Notes: generated by a model from the letters alone, not told the origin. A DNA stretch of 64,000 nucleotides from Arthrobacter sp. AZCC_0090 (GCF_014207375.1 NZ_JACHEE010000002.1:166885-230884), one strand, 5' to 3'; shown: positions 1 to 10,600, numbered from the stretch's first letter. A program made the numbers and translations.

Positions 1-1023
1 CGGTGTCGGTGAGCCCGTCCCCGTGGGCGTCGGAGTCGGCGGTGAGCCCGCCGGTGTCGGTGAACCGGTGGGGGTGGCCGTCGGCGTTCGCGTCGGCGTG
101 CCTGTGGGGCTCTGCGTTGCGCTTGGTGACGCGGGAGGCGGGGTACTGGGCTGGGCCGGGACCTTGCCCTCCTGGACGCCACCCGTGACGGTCTGTGTGG
201 GCGGCGCGGCCCCCGGATCAGTGGGCACGGCCCCAGGGACGGACCAGACAGACCCCGGCGAAGTCGCGGTTCCGGAACCTGGCTGGTAGCTGACCATGGA
301 GATGTCGCCGAGGGGATCCACCTGCTTGGTTGGCAGGAACGTCCAGTTCATCGGGTTGGTGTAAACGCCGTTGAGATGGGTCTCCAAGTGCAGATGGCAG
401 CCTGTGGAGGAACCTGTGGTTCCGACTCTTGCGATGACCTGACCCACCCGTATCGGTTGCCGGTTGACGACAGCGATTCCTTGCAGATGGTTGTACGTGG
501 TGACGAGGCCGTTGCCGTGGTCGATTTCCACGCGGTTGCCGCCACCCCACGGGTGCCAGCCCACGGCCCGGACCACGCCGGCATCGGCTGCGTAGACGAG
601 CGTGCCGCAGGGCGCGGCGAAGTCCTGGCCCCAGTGGAACTCCCCCGGTAATCCTGTGAAGGGGTCTATCCTGAAACCGAACGGAGAGCTCCGAACCAGC
701 ACTTCAAGCGGCGCGTACAGTTTCCCGGCGCCCGGGCGGTCTAGGGAAGACGAAGCGACATTGAGGTTCCCGGTTCCGTCCTTGCCGAGCGTCTGGACCG
801 CAGAGCGCTCGAAGGATACCGCGGCGTTGTCGCCCGCCGGCACAGGTCCCGACGACGAATTTGTGGGCAATGTCCCTAGCATGCCGGGAGCAGCACCACC
901 GGTGACCCACATGCCCGGTTCGCCTTGACCAGAGCCAGCAGCGACGATCACGGTGGCAGTTAGGAAAACGCGTCTCGAGAGTACGACGCGGATTATCCGG
1001 CTCGACTCATGATGCTTACCCAA
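1..1023 (-). CDS. Secreted M23 family metallopeptidase, C-terminus cut by window edge
   Basis: Predicted zinc peptidoglycan endopeptidase acting outside the cell. Read on the minus strand, an N-terminal hydrophobic stretch (VFLTATVIVAAG) looks like a signal peptide. The LytM/M23 core has the metal motif HWGQD near 630 and GCHLHLE near 390, with FGFRIDP before it. A Pro/Ser/Thr-rich tail (SPTPTPTGTGSP type) follows and runs off the left edge, so the 3' end is missing. No ATG suits the start. I chose TTG at 1023, which has a G-rich stretch about 5 bases upstream; GTG at 1029 is also possible. The frame was checked by hand over most of its length and shows no stop. Fold and class are sure; the exact bond cleaved is not known. 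Confidence 0.85.
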   Translation of the reverse strand, partial: MGKHHESSRIIRVVLSRRVFLTATVIVAAGSGQGEPGMWVTGGAAPGMLGTLPTNSSSGPVPAGDNAAVSFERSAVQTLGKDGTGNLNVASSSLDRPGAGKLYAPLEVLVRSSPFGFRIDPFTGLPGEFHWGQDFAAPCGTLVYAADAGVVRAVGWHPWGGGNRVEIDHGNGLVTTYNHLQGIAVVNRQPIRVGQVIARVGTTGSSTGCHLHLETHLNGVYTNPMNWTFLPTKQVDPLGDISMVSYQPGSGTATSPGSVWSVPGAVPTDPGAAPPTQTVTGGVQEGKVPAQPSTPPPASPSATQSPTGTPTRTPTATPTGSPTPAGSPPTPTPTGTGSPTP

Positions 1024-1029
1024 AACCAC

Positions 1030-1502
1030 CCCCGGAAACAGGCGCACTTCCCAGACCGGGAGCGCTCGTCATATTGTGGCCGCATCCATAGTGAATGTGA
1101 ACACTCGACTTGCTACTTGGCTGGCTCACCAGCCACTCGCTGGACTACTTGCAGGGGTCCGCCTTCCAGAAAGCCCGCGGTCCTCGCCATGCGTATTCGG
1201 CGGTATTCTCGGATGCGGACCGAGCCCGGGTAACCCTGTCGAAGCAGCTGACTGCGCGGTTCGCTATTGCGCATCTTCTTGCCAATGCACATAACGGTTT
1301 TGGAGGTCTCCGATGTGTCCGGCCGGATGTCCTTGCGGCAGTGGTCCCTGTTAGCGGCTCGGTGGTCGTGACCGTCCCGTCCGTAGGGCGGCTTACGTTC
1401 AACAACCCTTCCGCTCGCCCAGACGTCAGCATCTTCCGGCAATGATCCAGCGAGCCGGCTGGCGTTTGCCAGTACCCTCAGATTGTGTTTGCCAAGGTTT
1501 GA
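1030..1502. other. Intergenic region without a supported gene
   Basis: About 470 bases between the M23 peptidase start and the end of the propeller-like gene. Several overlapping reading frames up to 111 codons exist here on both strands. None has a good ribosome binding site, a recognisable domain or a codon pattern like its neighbours, so I treat it as noncoding. I see no tRNA or clear terminator. Confidence 0.5.
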
Positions 1503-2756
1503 TCAACCGCACCAGCTGGGGAGAAACCCGGGAACGCTTTTCAGGATGGTGCCTGATTTTAAGTCCACGAGGTCTGTCCGGATGGGGGTGGGTTCGGGGC
1601 GGACGGGGTATTGGTCTCCCGTGTATTGCGGTGCTGCTGTTTCGACGGCGAGGTAGTCGCCGGCCGGAGAGGTGCAGGTGTCCAGGATGCGTGACCAGGC
1701 GGCGTCAGGCTGGTAGAGCTGGCGCGGGCCGTTCTTGTCGGTGAGGTTGACTACGGAGGCTTCCTTTCCGCCGTCGTACTTTCGCACTACCTGCAGGTAC
1801 TGGCCGGAAGTGTCGAGGACCGTGGGCTGGCTCGCGGTGGTGGTGACCCCGTTCGCGGCATCGGGTACGAAAGCGCCGGGGAGGGTGAGCGGCGTGGATG
1901 TCCCGGTGGTGAGGTTGAGGGTCGAATACCGTGGCGGGTCTACGCCCTTTTTCAGCCCAGGGTCGGCAACGGCGAGTTCGTTGCTGCCGGGGAATCCGAG
2001 GATTCCGGCATGCGTGCCCAGAGGCGACACTTTGCCGGAGTCCAGCGGGTCAATGAGGAACATGGACTGGTCGTCGGTCTGCGCCACCAAGGTGGCCGCG
2101 CCGGGGACAAAGCGCCAGTCAGTCGCTGTGACCGGACCGTGGATGCCCTGGACGGCCCGCGGAGCCGCGGACGGTTTGTCGACGTCGTAGACGAAGAGTG
2201 TTTTCCAGTACTGGCCAGTGCCTGAAGAGGCGGTGAAGGTGAAGCCAATGAGGTTCTTGGACCCAGCCGCATGAAGGTTGGCCACCGTCCCCAGGCTCGG
2301 CAGTGGAACAAGCGTTGGCGGGCCGCCGGTGAGGGGGACCATCTCAAGTGAGCTCGTGTTGTCATCGTTGAGTGTGACGACGGCGAGGGCGGAGGGCAGG
2401 GCGGCATACTCCTGGATCCGGGGGGCGCTGACAATGACAGTGCCCTGATCACTGCCGGAGAGGCTTGTGCCGAGAATGGTGTCCGGCTTCTTAAGCCCTG
2501 AGTTGTCTTTACCGGTGTCCCTCTGCAGGGTGTACAACGCAAAGCTGGCAGGAGTGGTGGAGCGGGCCAGGGCCGGGGTGGAATTGGGGTGCGGCAGCTT
2601 CGAAAGGTTCGCTACCGTCAACCCGCCCGCGAGGACGGCAAGGATCGCGATGGTGCCGTAAAGGCGCCGGGCGAAACGGCGTCCCGCCAGCAGCTCTGCG
2701 GCGGCAGCAATCGCTGCAGCCCGTTTGGCTGAGACGGGACGGCGCTTAGTAGACAT
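1503..2756 (-). CDS. Membrane-anchored beta-propeller-like protein of unknown function
   Basis: 417 residues. A basic N-terminus (residues 1-32) is followed by one membrane segment at about 33-52 (LYGTIAILAVLAGGLTVANL). The remaining 360 or so residues are extracytoplasmic with recurring short beta-strand patterns such as LFVYDVDK, SMFLIDPLD and YLAVETAAP, typical of WD40/TolB-like propellers. No catalytic motif is visible. The start overlaps the end of the upstream TIGR03943-type gene by 11 bases, so it is the last gene of a three-gene overlapping operon with the permease. Its role is unknown; a scaffold or sensor for the permease pair is only an inference. Confidence 0.7.
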   Translation of the reverse strand: MSTKRRPVSAKRAAAIAAAAELLAGRRFARRLYGTIAILAVLAGGLTVANLSKLPHPNSTPALARSTTPASFALYTLQRDTGKDNSGLKKPDTILGTSLSGSDQGTVIVSAPRIQEYAALPSALAVVTLNDDNTSSLEMVPLTGGPPTLVPLPSLGTVANLHAAGSKNLIGFTFTASSGTGQYWKTLFVYDVDKPSAAPRAVQGIHGPVTATDWRFVPGAATLVAQTDDQSMFLIDPLDSGKVSPLGTHAGILGFPGSNELAVADPGLKKGVDPPRYSTLNLTTGTSTPLTLPGAFVPDAANGVTTTASQPTVLDTSGQYLQVVRKYDGGKEASVVNLTDKNGPRQLYQPDAAWSRILDTCTSPAGDYLAVETAAPQYTGDQYPVRPEPTPIRTDLVDLKSGTILKSVPGFLPSWCG

Positions 2757-3546
2757 AGGGCTGCGCCGGCTGAGAGGTGGACTTGATGGAGTCCGGTATC
2801 AGAACGATTGCCTCGGGACTGGCCGCGTTCGGGTTGGCGCGAAAGCTGCTGGTGACCGTGACCCAACTGTCGGTTTTGAAGTCGTTTTGCCACCCGGGGT
2901 GATAAACCGGAACGCCAATCGGCTGCGCATCGACAGCGCAGCAGGTCACCACAAAACGGGTCACGAAGAAAACGTTTGGATCTGTCTTGTCCGCACTGAT
3001 GAACCCGGTCACGGTGGCAGTCTTGTCGGCAAAAAAGTCCTGCCCTGCGCCGGACCGAAGCAGCGATGCCCAGTCCCTCACCGTGAACGCGGAGTAGTCT
3101 CCCTTGCCGGGCAGTGCGGGTGCTTTCAGGGTGAGGGCGGACGCCGAACCGTTGAGGTCCCGCTGGGCGACAGTTGCGGTGGTAAGGGTCGACGGCGGCA
3201 GGATCAGCAGGGCGACGACGGCGGCGATGATGGTCAGCACGCTTCCGGCCGGCCACACCCAGCCCCATCGCGAACCGTGCCCGTCGCTGGGGCCGTCGGC
3301 GTCGGTGTGGGCGTCACCGTCGTGGGTGTGCCCGTCGTCGGGGGCGTCGCTGGTCCCGGGGACCAAGGCGAAGGCCGCCAGGGCGAGCACCCCTGCGATC
3401 ACAGCCATGATGACTGTGAACACGAAATACCGAGGATGGATATACAAGGCAAGCTGCCCTGACAGGCCCAGCCAGATCGTAGCTGTAAGGCCGATCAGGC
3501 TCAGGACCACGCCCTGCCACCGGCTCACGAGCCGCCTAATGACCAT
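2746..3546 (-). CDS. TIGR03943 family (YcgQ-like) membrane protein
   Basis: 266 residues. Membrane segments lie at about 11-30, 36-62 and 92-117, with an Asp/His-rich loop (DDGHTHDGDAHTDADG) between the second and third. A soluble C-terminal domain has the family signature TCCAVDAQPIGVPV near residue 205. Known family context: TIGR03943/DUF1980 proteins are almost always encoded next to a DUF318/ArsP-like permease, exactly as here, and are thought to work with it. The His/Asp loop could bind metal, which is inference. It overlaps the permease by 11 bases upstream and the propeller-like gene by 11 bases downstream, which points to translational coupling. Confidence 0.85.
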   Translation of the reverse strand: MVIRRLVSRWQGVVLSLIGLTATIWLGLSGQLALYIHPRYFVFTVIMAVIAGVLALAAFALVPGTSDAPDDGHTHDGDAHTDADGPSDGHGSRWGWVWPAGSVLTIIAAVVALLILPPSTLTTATVAQRDLNGSASALTLKAPALPGKGDYSAFTVRDWASLLRSGAGQDFFADKTATVTGFISADKTDPNVFFVTRFVVTCCAVDAQPIGVPVYHPGWQNDFKTDSWVTVTSSFRANPNAASPEAIVLIPDSIKSTSQPAQPYVY

Positions 3547-4609
3547 AGTTGACCGCCAATCCGAGGACCGCGGCGCAAAGTGCCACCAGCAGGCTGAGCT
3601 GAAGGAGGGTTTTCGCCGTAAACGTGGTGCGCATCAGGGCAAGCATTTTTACGTCGATCATGGGCCCGAAGACGAGGAAAGCCACGATGCCTCCCGGCAT
3701 GAAGGTTGCACCGAACGACAGGATGAAGAAGGCATCCACGTTTGAGCAGATCGCCACGACGAAGGCCAGCAACATCAACGCCAGCACAGACCAGACGGGG
3801 TTGCTGCCCAGGGCGACCAGCACCTCGCGGGAAACGGCAACCTGGATCAGCCCCGCCATGCCCGCACCAATAAACAGGGCCGGCATCATTGCCCGCGTCT
3901 CCTGCGAGAACATCTGCACGCTGCGCTGTACCCTGCCGGCGCCGCCGTCGTGGTCTGCCAGGTTGCAGGTTTCCTGGAACCTGGTGGTCAGCAGTTCCCC
4001 GGGCCGCGGATGCCGGCTGTAGATCCAGCCGACAAGGTTGGCGATGAAGAAACCGCCCAGGACGCGTGAGACCAGGATGCCGTTGTTCCAGCCAAACGCC
4101 TGCGCGGTGGTGACGATGGTTACGGGGTTCAGGATGGGTGCCGCGAACAGGAAAGTCATCGATTCCGCGACCGTGAGGCCCTTGACCACCAGACCGCGGG
4201 CCAGTGGAACATTCCCGCATTCACAGACCGGCAGCAGCATTCCCAGAAGCGAAAGGACCAGCCTCCGCAACACCGGGCTCCGAGGCAGGCGACGGAGCAG
4301 CATGCCCTCCGGCAGCCAGACCTGGACGGCGATCGAGAGGACAATCCCGAGGAAAACGAACGGCAAGGACTCGACGACGACACTGATCGACAGCGTGGCA
4401 AAGTCACGGGCGGCGTTGGGAAGCCCAAAATTCTCCGGCGTGGATGGTGCCAGCACCCGAACGACCGCGAACAGTGCAACGAGGGCGAGGCCTACGACCA
4501 GCCCGGCGGCAGACTTCGACGTAAAAGCACGGGTCGGGATTCTGTGCTCGTGTTCGGGCTGTTTATGTTTGTCGACTGCAGGCAGCGTCACGGGCACTCC
4601 TTCCTCCAC
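3536..4609 (-). CDS. Permease of the DUF318 / ArsP-like family
   Basis: 357-residue polytopic inner membrane protein with about eight membrane segments. It has the conserved motif CECGNVPLARGLVVKGL in the first half and a matching second half (PALFIGAGMAGLIQ, ICSNVDAFF), the usual two-repeat layout of this permease family. The substrate is unknown; relatives export organoarsenicals or are linked to metal homeostasis, and a partner with a His/Asp loop follows. It is first in a three-gene minus-strand operon, with the next gene overlapping by 11 bases. The ATG at 4609 has GGAAGGAG about 5 bases upstream. Confidence 0.8.
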   Translation of the reverse strand: MEEGVPVTLPAVDKHKQPEHEHRIPTRAFTSKSAAGLVVGLALVALFAVVRVLAPSTPENFGLPNAARDFATLSISVVVESLPFVFLGIVLSIAVQVWLPEGMLLRRLPRSPVLRRLVLSLLGMLLPVCECGNVPLARGLVVKGLTVAESMTFLFAAPILNPVTIVTTAQAFGWNNGILVSRVLGGFFIANLVGWIYSRHPRPGELLTTRFQETCNLADHDGGAGRVQRSVQMFSQETRAMMPALFIGAGMAGLIQVAVSREVLVALGSNPVWSVLALMLLAFVVAICSNVDAFFILSFGATFMPGGIVAFLVFGPMIDVKMLALMRTTFTAKTLLQLSLLVALCAAVLGLAVNYGH

Positions 4610-4974
4610 GGACCCGGGCGAGCGCGCGCTGGCGATCGCAAGAACGGCTCACACCAGCTCTAGGTACCCGTCCCACGTGCAGACAGACCCCGCGGACCTG
4701 AAAACCACAGCTCAAGAAGCCGATCTGGACAAACTAACTAGCTACATCAGAAGTTCTACCTAACGGAAGCGTCAGAAGAACGAGTGTCGGCTACTCGTTT
4801 CCATAGCTACTGCTGGTCGTAGTCTCTCAGGTACGAGTGCGAATGATTCCCGGGCACCGGTTACCGCCGGTTGGGAACCCTGATCGGAATCCCTTTCAAA
4901 CGGCACCGTCTTGGAGCGCCCAGAAGGGATCACCGGGCTGCTTTTGCGTTGCCTAGGCTGGGGAGGAATTGACC
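4610..4974. promoter_or_regulatory. Divergent promoter region between permease operon and deacetylase
   Basis: 365 bases with no gene, holding the promoters of two divergent units. An inverted repeat AACGAGT-N7-ACTCGTT lies at 4779-4799, about 175 bases before the deacetylase and 170 before the permease, and could be an operator. I could not assign -35/-10 boxes with confidence. The Shine-Dalgarno GGAGGA at 4962-4967 serves the deacetylase. Confidence 0.4.
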
Positions 4975-6909
4975 ATGAGGACCACGAAGGAGCAACAGGA
5001 GGCAGTGGTACCGCCACGTGATGGCCGCGCGGGACCCGACCATCGGGGATTGCGGACCGATAGACACTTTCGCCAACGCTGGACCGCTTTCGGCAGCACG
5101 GCGCTGGTGTTAGCAGGGCTGCTGGCTGGAGTGGGGTTCGCCGCCCCGGCGCATGCTGCTCCGAATACGGTTGTGTCGCTGACATTCGATGACGGCAACG
5201 CGGACCAGTTGACAGCCGAAGCCACCATGAAGAGCCTGGGCCTGGTCGGCACGTTTTTCATCACCACCGGGTGGATCGACCAGCCCACTTACCTGACCAC
5301 CGCCAACCTGCAGCAAATTGCCGCCGACGGCAATGAGATCGGCGGACACACCGTGACCCACCCGGATCTTGTGTACCTGCCCCCCGCTGAATCGACCCGG
5401 CAGATCTGTAACGGCCGCGTGGCACTGATGAACATGGGCTTCAAAGTCACCAGCTTCGCCTACCCCTTCGCTTCCGAAGACCCGGCCACCGAGGCCCTGG
5501 TGAAACAGTGCGGCTTCAACAGCGCCCGCGGCCTGGGCGACGCCGCCAGCAAGGACCCTGCCTCGGCGACACTTCCCGCGGCAGACACCATCCCGCCCGC
5601 CAATCCCTACGTAACTGCGGCACCGGACGAGGTGGACAGCACCTGGACCCTGCAGAATCTGGAGAACCAGGTGACCCACGCCCAGACAACCGGCGGCGGG
5701 TGGGTCCAGCTGACCTTCCACCACATCGCCGTCGGCACGGACCCCACGCTGACGATCACCCCCACCCTGTTCAACCAGTTCGCCACCTGGCTGGCCCAAC
5801 AAAAGACGGCCGGTACGGTTGCCGTGAAGACCGTGGACCAGACCGTCGGCGGCACCCAGAAGCCCGCTGTCCAGGGCCCTGCCGTACCCCCACCACCCCC
5901 TCCGGGGACGAACATGATCCAAAACCCCAGCCTGGAAACCCTGGTCAACACGATCCCGCAGTGCTGGGCCGCAGGCGGCTACGGCACCAACACCCCTGCC
6001 TTCGCCGTTGTTTCCCCCGGCCACACTGGTAAGAACGCCGAGCAGCTCACCCTGACCGGCTGGGTGTCCGGGGACGCGAAACTCCTGCCCGCCCTGGACC
6101 TGGGCGGCTGTTCACCGACGGGAACACCCGGACATACGTATCAGCTGAAAGCCTGGTATAAATCCACTGCGGCAACCCAATTCGAACTCTATTACCGTAT
6201 TGGTAGCGGGTTCTGGAAATACTGGACCGCAAGCCCCTTGATCGGCGCCGCGACGAACTGGACCCAGGCCACCTGGACCACACCTCCCCTACCGGCCGGT
6301 GCCTCAGGTATCAGTTGGGGCCTGAACATCCAAACCAATGGCACCATCAACACCGACGACTACGAAATGTACGACGTCGCCGTCGTGCCGCCCCCGCCGC
6401 CCCCGCCGGCGGGAGGCAATTTGGTCCAGAATCCGGGCCTTGAAACGGCCGGGTCGGGCTCGTTCCCGCTGTGCTGGCAGGCCGGCGGATACGGCACCAA
6501 CACGGCCGTGTTCAGCACCGTAGCCACGGCTCACACAGGTACGAAGGCGGAGAAGCTCACCATCACGGGCTATTCCAGTGGTGATGCGAAACTGCTTCCC
6601 ACGATGGACAGCAGTACCTGTGCGCCTCAGGCCGTCGCAGGACACACCTACTCGGTGCGTGCTTGGTACACCTCCACAGCCGTCACACAGTTCGCCCTGT
6701 ATTATCGTGACGCCACCGGCACCTGGGTTTACTGGACCTCCGGACCGTGGCTGGCTGCCGCCAGCGCCTACACCCAGGCAAGCTTCACGACGCCGGCACT
6801 CCCTGCCGGGGCCACCGCAGTCAGCTTCGGCCTGAGCCTGTTCAACAACGGCACAGTCACCACGGACGACTACGCCATGTACGACACGGTAGGAGCTCCG
6901 CCCCTCTGA
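4975..6909 (+). CDS. Secreted polysaccharide deacetylase (CE4/NodB) with two C-terminal binding-like modules
   Basis: 644 residues. A long basic leader with a hydrophobic core (STALVLAGLLAGVGFAAP) ends at AHA-AP near residue 62, so the protein is exported. The NodB domain spans about 65-290 with FDDGN (71-75, catalytic Asp pair) and the zinc motif GGHTVTHPD (about 123). Two homologous modules of about 160 residues follow (about 314-470 and 482-644), each starting N-x-(I/V)QNP and ending TDDYxMYD, separated by proline tracts; they resemble carbohydrate-binding jelly-roll domains. Likely substrate is an N- or O-acetylated wall or environmental polysaccharide. The ATG at 4975 has GGAGGA 7 bases upstream, which beats the TTG at 4969. 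The NodB part is similar to that of the gene at 19830. Confidence 0.88.
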   Translation: MRTTKEQQEAVVPPRDGRAGPDHRGLRTDRHFRQRWTAFGSTALVLAGLLAGVGFAAPAHAAPNTVVSLTFDDGNADQLTAEATMKSLGLVGTFFITTGWIDQPTYLTTANLQQIAADGNEIGGHTVTHPDLVYLPPAESTRQICNGRVALMNMGFKVTSFAYPFASEDPATEALVKQCGFNSARGLGDAASKDPASATLPAADTIPPANPYVTAAPDEVDSTWTLQNLENQVTHAQTTGGGWVQLTFHHIAVGTDPTLTITPTLFNQFATWLAQQKTAGTVAVKTVDQTVGGTQKPAVQGPAVPPPPPPGTNMIQNPSLETLVNTIPQCWAAGGYGTNTPAFAVVSPGHTGKNAEQLTLTGWVSGDAKLLPALDLGGCSPTGTPGHTYQLKAWYKSTAATQFELYYRIGSGFWKYWTASPLIGAATNWTQATWTTPPLPAGASGISWGLNIQTNGTINTDDYEMYDVAVVPPPPPPPAGGNLVQNPGLETAGSGSFPLCWQAGGYGTNTAVFSTVATAHTGTKAEKLTITGYSSGDAKLLPTMDSSTCAPQAVAGHTYSVRAWYTSTAVTQFALYYRDATGTWVYWTSGPWLAAASAYTQASFTTPALPAGATAVSFGLSLFNNGTVTTDDYAMYDTVGAPPL

Positions 6910-7641
6910 TAACAGCCTTCCACAGACCTGGGAAACTGCCGAGCGACGCAGGCCGATGGTGTGACAGATCCTGCGTGAACGCCGAGTTGTGATTCGGGTA
7001 TGGCGTCCAGCACGCGCACGTACGTCAGCTTCGGAGGCGATGTCGGGGTCGAGCCAGCCTAGTAAATATCCGGGGCATAACTCCAAGGCTTTTGATCTGG
7101 CGGGGCGGGCATCACGCATCGGCTTATTCGCCAAGGGCCTGCCGCGCGGATGAACGCCAAGGAATACCGCTGAGCGTGTCCATCCGCTAAGAGATGGTCT
7201 GTCATGGAATGAGGTGGCACTTCGGGTTCCATTTCCGTGCGGCGTGCGTCGCACGCAACCGGCAGATTTCCATCGTCCTCTCGCTGAAGGGTCCGACATG
7301 CACGACCACGCCCCGAAGCACACCCAGTCTGCACGCAGAAGGATCTTCCGCATCAGCTAAATCAGTTACACCTCTGGCATCCAAGGCAACACCGTGAGCG
7401 CTGGCTCACGGTAAGTCATGTCGCAGTTTGACCCGACGTCCATGAATCGTCGTGAGCGGGAACAAAAGTACCGGATTGGTCAGGACTTTGAGCGAGCTGA
7501 CGCCGAGCACGTCGTACGGGTTGGGCGCAGCCTGCTCTTCCCTTCTCAGAGCGCAGGTTACGGACGCGAAAGCAGCACCGAAGCGCCGTTCCGCCGACGC
7601 GGCTGGACGGCCACTAGCGGTCAAGCTAAAGCGCCGAACCA
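6910..7641. other. Gene-poor left part of a decayed mobile element
   Basis: About 730 bases between the deacetylase and the relaxase pseudogene. The reading frames here overlap on both strands, lack ribosome binding sites and have no recognisable product. The only notable structure is the hairpin at 7392-7411. The left boundary of the mobile element should be in or near this stretch, but I found no copy of the 3' end of the tRNA at 12543 here. Confidence 0.5.
7392..7411. repeat. Perfect 8-bp-arm hairpin, candidate oriT element
   Basis: CCGTGAGC and GCTCACGG arms flank the 4-base loop GCTG, 230 bases upstream of the MobF relaxase start. MobF relaxases usually bind a hairpin in oriT near their own gene and nick beside it, so position and form fit. 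No T-run follows on either strand, which argues against a terminator. The function is inferred; no nic site can be named. Confidence 0.35.
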
Positions 7642-10600
7642 ATGACGATGTCCGTCGCCCGGCTCTCCGCCCAGTCGGGGATGAAGTACCTGTTCAAGAC
7701 GACCATGATGGACGACCGGACCGTCACTCCGGTTGATGCCACGGCGTACTACATGAAGGCCGGGACACCGCAGGGCCGCTGGCTCGGCTCCGGCCTGCCT
7801 GGCATCAGCCGCAACACCGGAGACGCCGTTACTGAAACCGACGCGAAAGCTCTCTTTGATCACGCCGCCCACCCCGACACAGGCACTCCCTTGGGCCGTC
7901 CGCACGGCCAGCCCACGGTTGTCCAAAACAGCCAAGGACGGACTGGAACGCGTCACGCCGTCGTCGGGTTCGACCTGACCTTCAGCGTCCCCAAGTCCGT
8001 TTCGGTGCTCTGGGCGCTGAGCCCGCGGTCCGTCCAAAACCAGATCCTGCAAACCCACCACGAAGCCGTCAATGCCACGCTGCAATGGCTCGAAGAAGCG
8101 GTCATCCACACCCGCGCCGGCCGCAATGGCGTCGCCCACCTCGGCACCCACGGCGCGATCGCCGCCGCCTTCGATCACTGGGAGTCGCGCGCCGGGGATC
8201 CGCAGCTCCACACTCACTTGGTCATCGCCAACCGCGTCCAGCGCATCACCGATGGCGCCTGGGTCACCCTGGATTCAAGAACGCTCTACAAGGCCGCGGT
8301 CGCTGCGAGCGAGTACTACAACGGTCTCCTCTTCGACGCCCTGCATCGGAACCTGGGCACGGACACCGAAATCCGCGCACCGGCCACCCACACCCACAAC
8401 CCGAGCCAGCAACTCACCGGCATTGACGATGCATTGATCCGCGAATTCTCCAACCGCTCCCCCCTCATCGATCTGGAAACCGACCGCCTCGTCGCCGAAT
8501 GGACCGGATCAGCATGGGACTCCCCCGACGGCAACAACCACCCTCAAACTCCGCCAGCAGGCAACCCTCTCCACAAGAACCCCCAAACCGGAAACAGTCG
8601 CGCCGCTCCATCAACTCTCCGCGCAATGGCAGGCCCGCGCCGCCGCCAAAGGCTTCGATCCGCGCCTCACGCTCGCCAACACCGTGCGACGCTCCAAAAG
8701 AGCCCCCTTCCGCGTCTGTGACTTCACGGCGAACTGGATCGAAACCGTCGCGTCCCTGACCCGGGAGCGCGTCGCGGCCAGGCGTGCGACCTGGAACCGG
8801 TGGAACCTCCTCGCCGAAGCCGAGCGGGTCTGCGCCGACATCCGCTGCCACACACCAGAGGACCGAAAAGCAATGATTGACGCCGTCGCCACCGCGGCCG
8901 AAACCCAATCCGTGCCACTCAACGAGAACCGCTACACCCTCCCCGCCAACGCGCTGCCCGATCTCGTCTTCGCAAAACACAGCATCTTCGACTTCCACGG
9001 CGCCCGCCTCTACACGGACGCGGCGACCCTCGCCAACGAGGACATCGTCATGGGAGCAAGGAACGACGACGGCGCACCGATCGTGAGCGCGGACGTCGCC
9101 ATGGAAAACCTCGCCAGCTACAAACACCGTGGCCGGCACGAGCTCCACACGGACCAACGCGCGGCAGCGGCAAACGTCCTCCTCAGCGGCAACCGACTTG
9201 ACGCAGTCGTCGGCCCGGCCGGTACCGGAAAGACCACAGCCCTTGGCGCGCTCAAGGCCGCGTGGGAAGCAGAATTCGGAGCCGGCACCGTGGTCGGATT
9301 GGCGCCCGCGGCGGCGAGCGCCGAGGTTCTTGGACGTGAGCTGTCGATGGTCACAGACAATGTCGCGAAGTGGCTTTACGAGTCGGTCGGCCAGGGCGCC
9401 GGAAGCCGTGCAGCACGGTTCTTCGATGCCGAGCAACGGCTCAAACGCTCCGCGTCTGACCGAAGCCCCCAGACCACTCGGCTGATACAGAAGGCTGCCC
9501 GGCTAGCTGCCGAACAGGACAGGTGGCGTTTTCATCCGAATCAGTTGGTCGTCGTCGACGAGGCCTCCATGGTATCTACACCTCAATTATCTGCGCTGGT
9601 ACAGCAGGCCCGGGACGCCGGCGCCAAGCTGCTCCTGGTGGGCGACCCCGGGCAGCTGGATGCGATCGATGCCGGCGGTCTCCTCGGCTGGCTGGACCGG
9701 CAAGGCAAGACGGTGCGGCTAAGCACCGTCTTGCGGTTCGAGCAGCTTTGGGAGCAGGATGCCTCCCTGAAGTTCCGCGCCGGGGACTCCGCCGCCATCG
9801 ACGAGTATGAGCGGAACGGACGCATCCGACACGGCGCATACCTCAACATGGTCGACCAGGCGTATCTGAGCTGGCAGGCGGACATCCACGACGGCAAGTC
9901 ATCCATTCTCATTGCAGCCGATAATGACACCGTCAGCATGCTGAACCAGCGTGCGCAGGCCGATCGCGTCATCCAGGGTGTGGTCGACGCGGAACAGACG
10001 GTGCCGCTCAGCGACGGACTGCGTGCAGGTACGGGCGTTGTCGTCATTGCCCGACACAATGATCGTTCCATCGTCGACAGCAGTGGCGACTTCATCCGAA
10101 ATGGGACCATGCTCGACGTCGTCCGCACAGGCGGGCGCCACGGCTCGCTCACCGCAGTCCGCCGGGACACAGGCGCCGCAGTCACGCTGGGCCGGGACCA
10201 TGTCGAGTCCGCAGTTGAGCTTGGATACGCGACGACGGCCCATCGCTCCCAGGGGATCACGGTCGACGCAGGTCACACCGTCGTCACACAGGGCGGGCTC
10301 ACACGTGAACTTTTCTATGTGAGCATGACCCGGGGCCGTGGAGGTAACAACGCGTACATCAGCGAAAATGAGCCCACCGACCATGAGCCACTTGATCCCT
10401 CCTTGCAATCGTCATGGCGGGAGATTCTGGAAGAACTGCTTGCTGCCGAAGGCGCTGAACGCGCGGCTCATGAAATCCGGGAGGCCGAGCAGTCAAAAGC
10501 AGACAGCCTGGAACGGCTCAGTGCCGAGTACGACTACTTGGCACAAATCGCGGCAGCTGAAGATCTCGCCCGGTTCGTTGAGCGCCACGCGCCAGAACTA

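Noticed and set aside
1110..1445. 111-codon plus-strand open frame in the first gap
   Set aside because: No ribosome site, no domain, and overlapping frames of similar length on the other strand.
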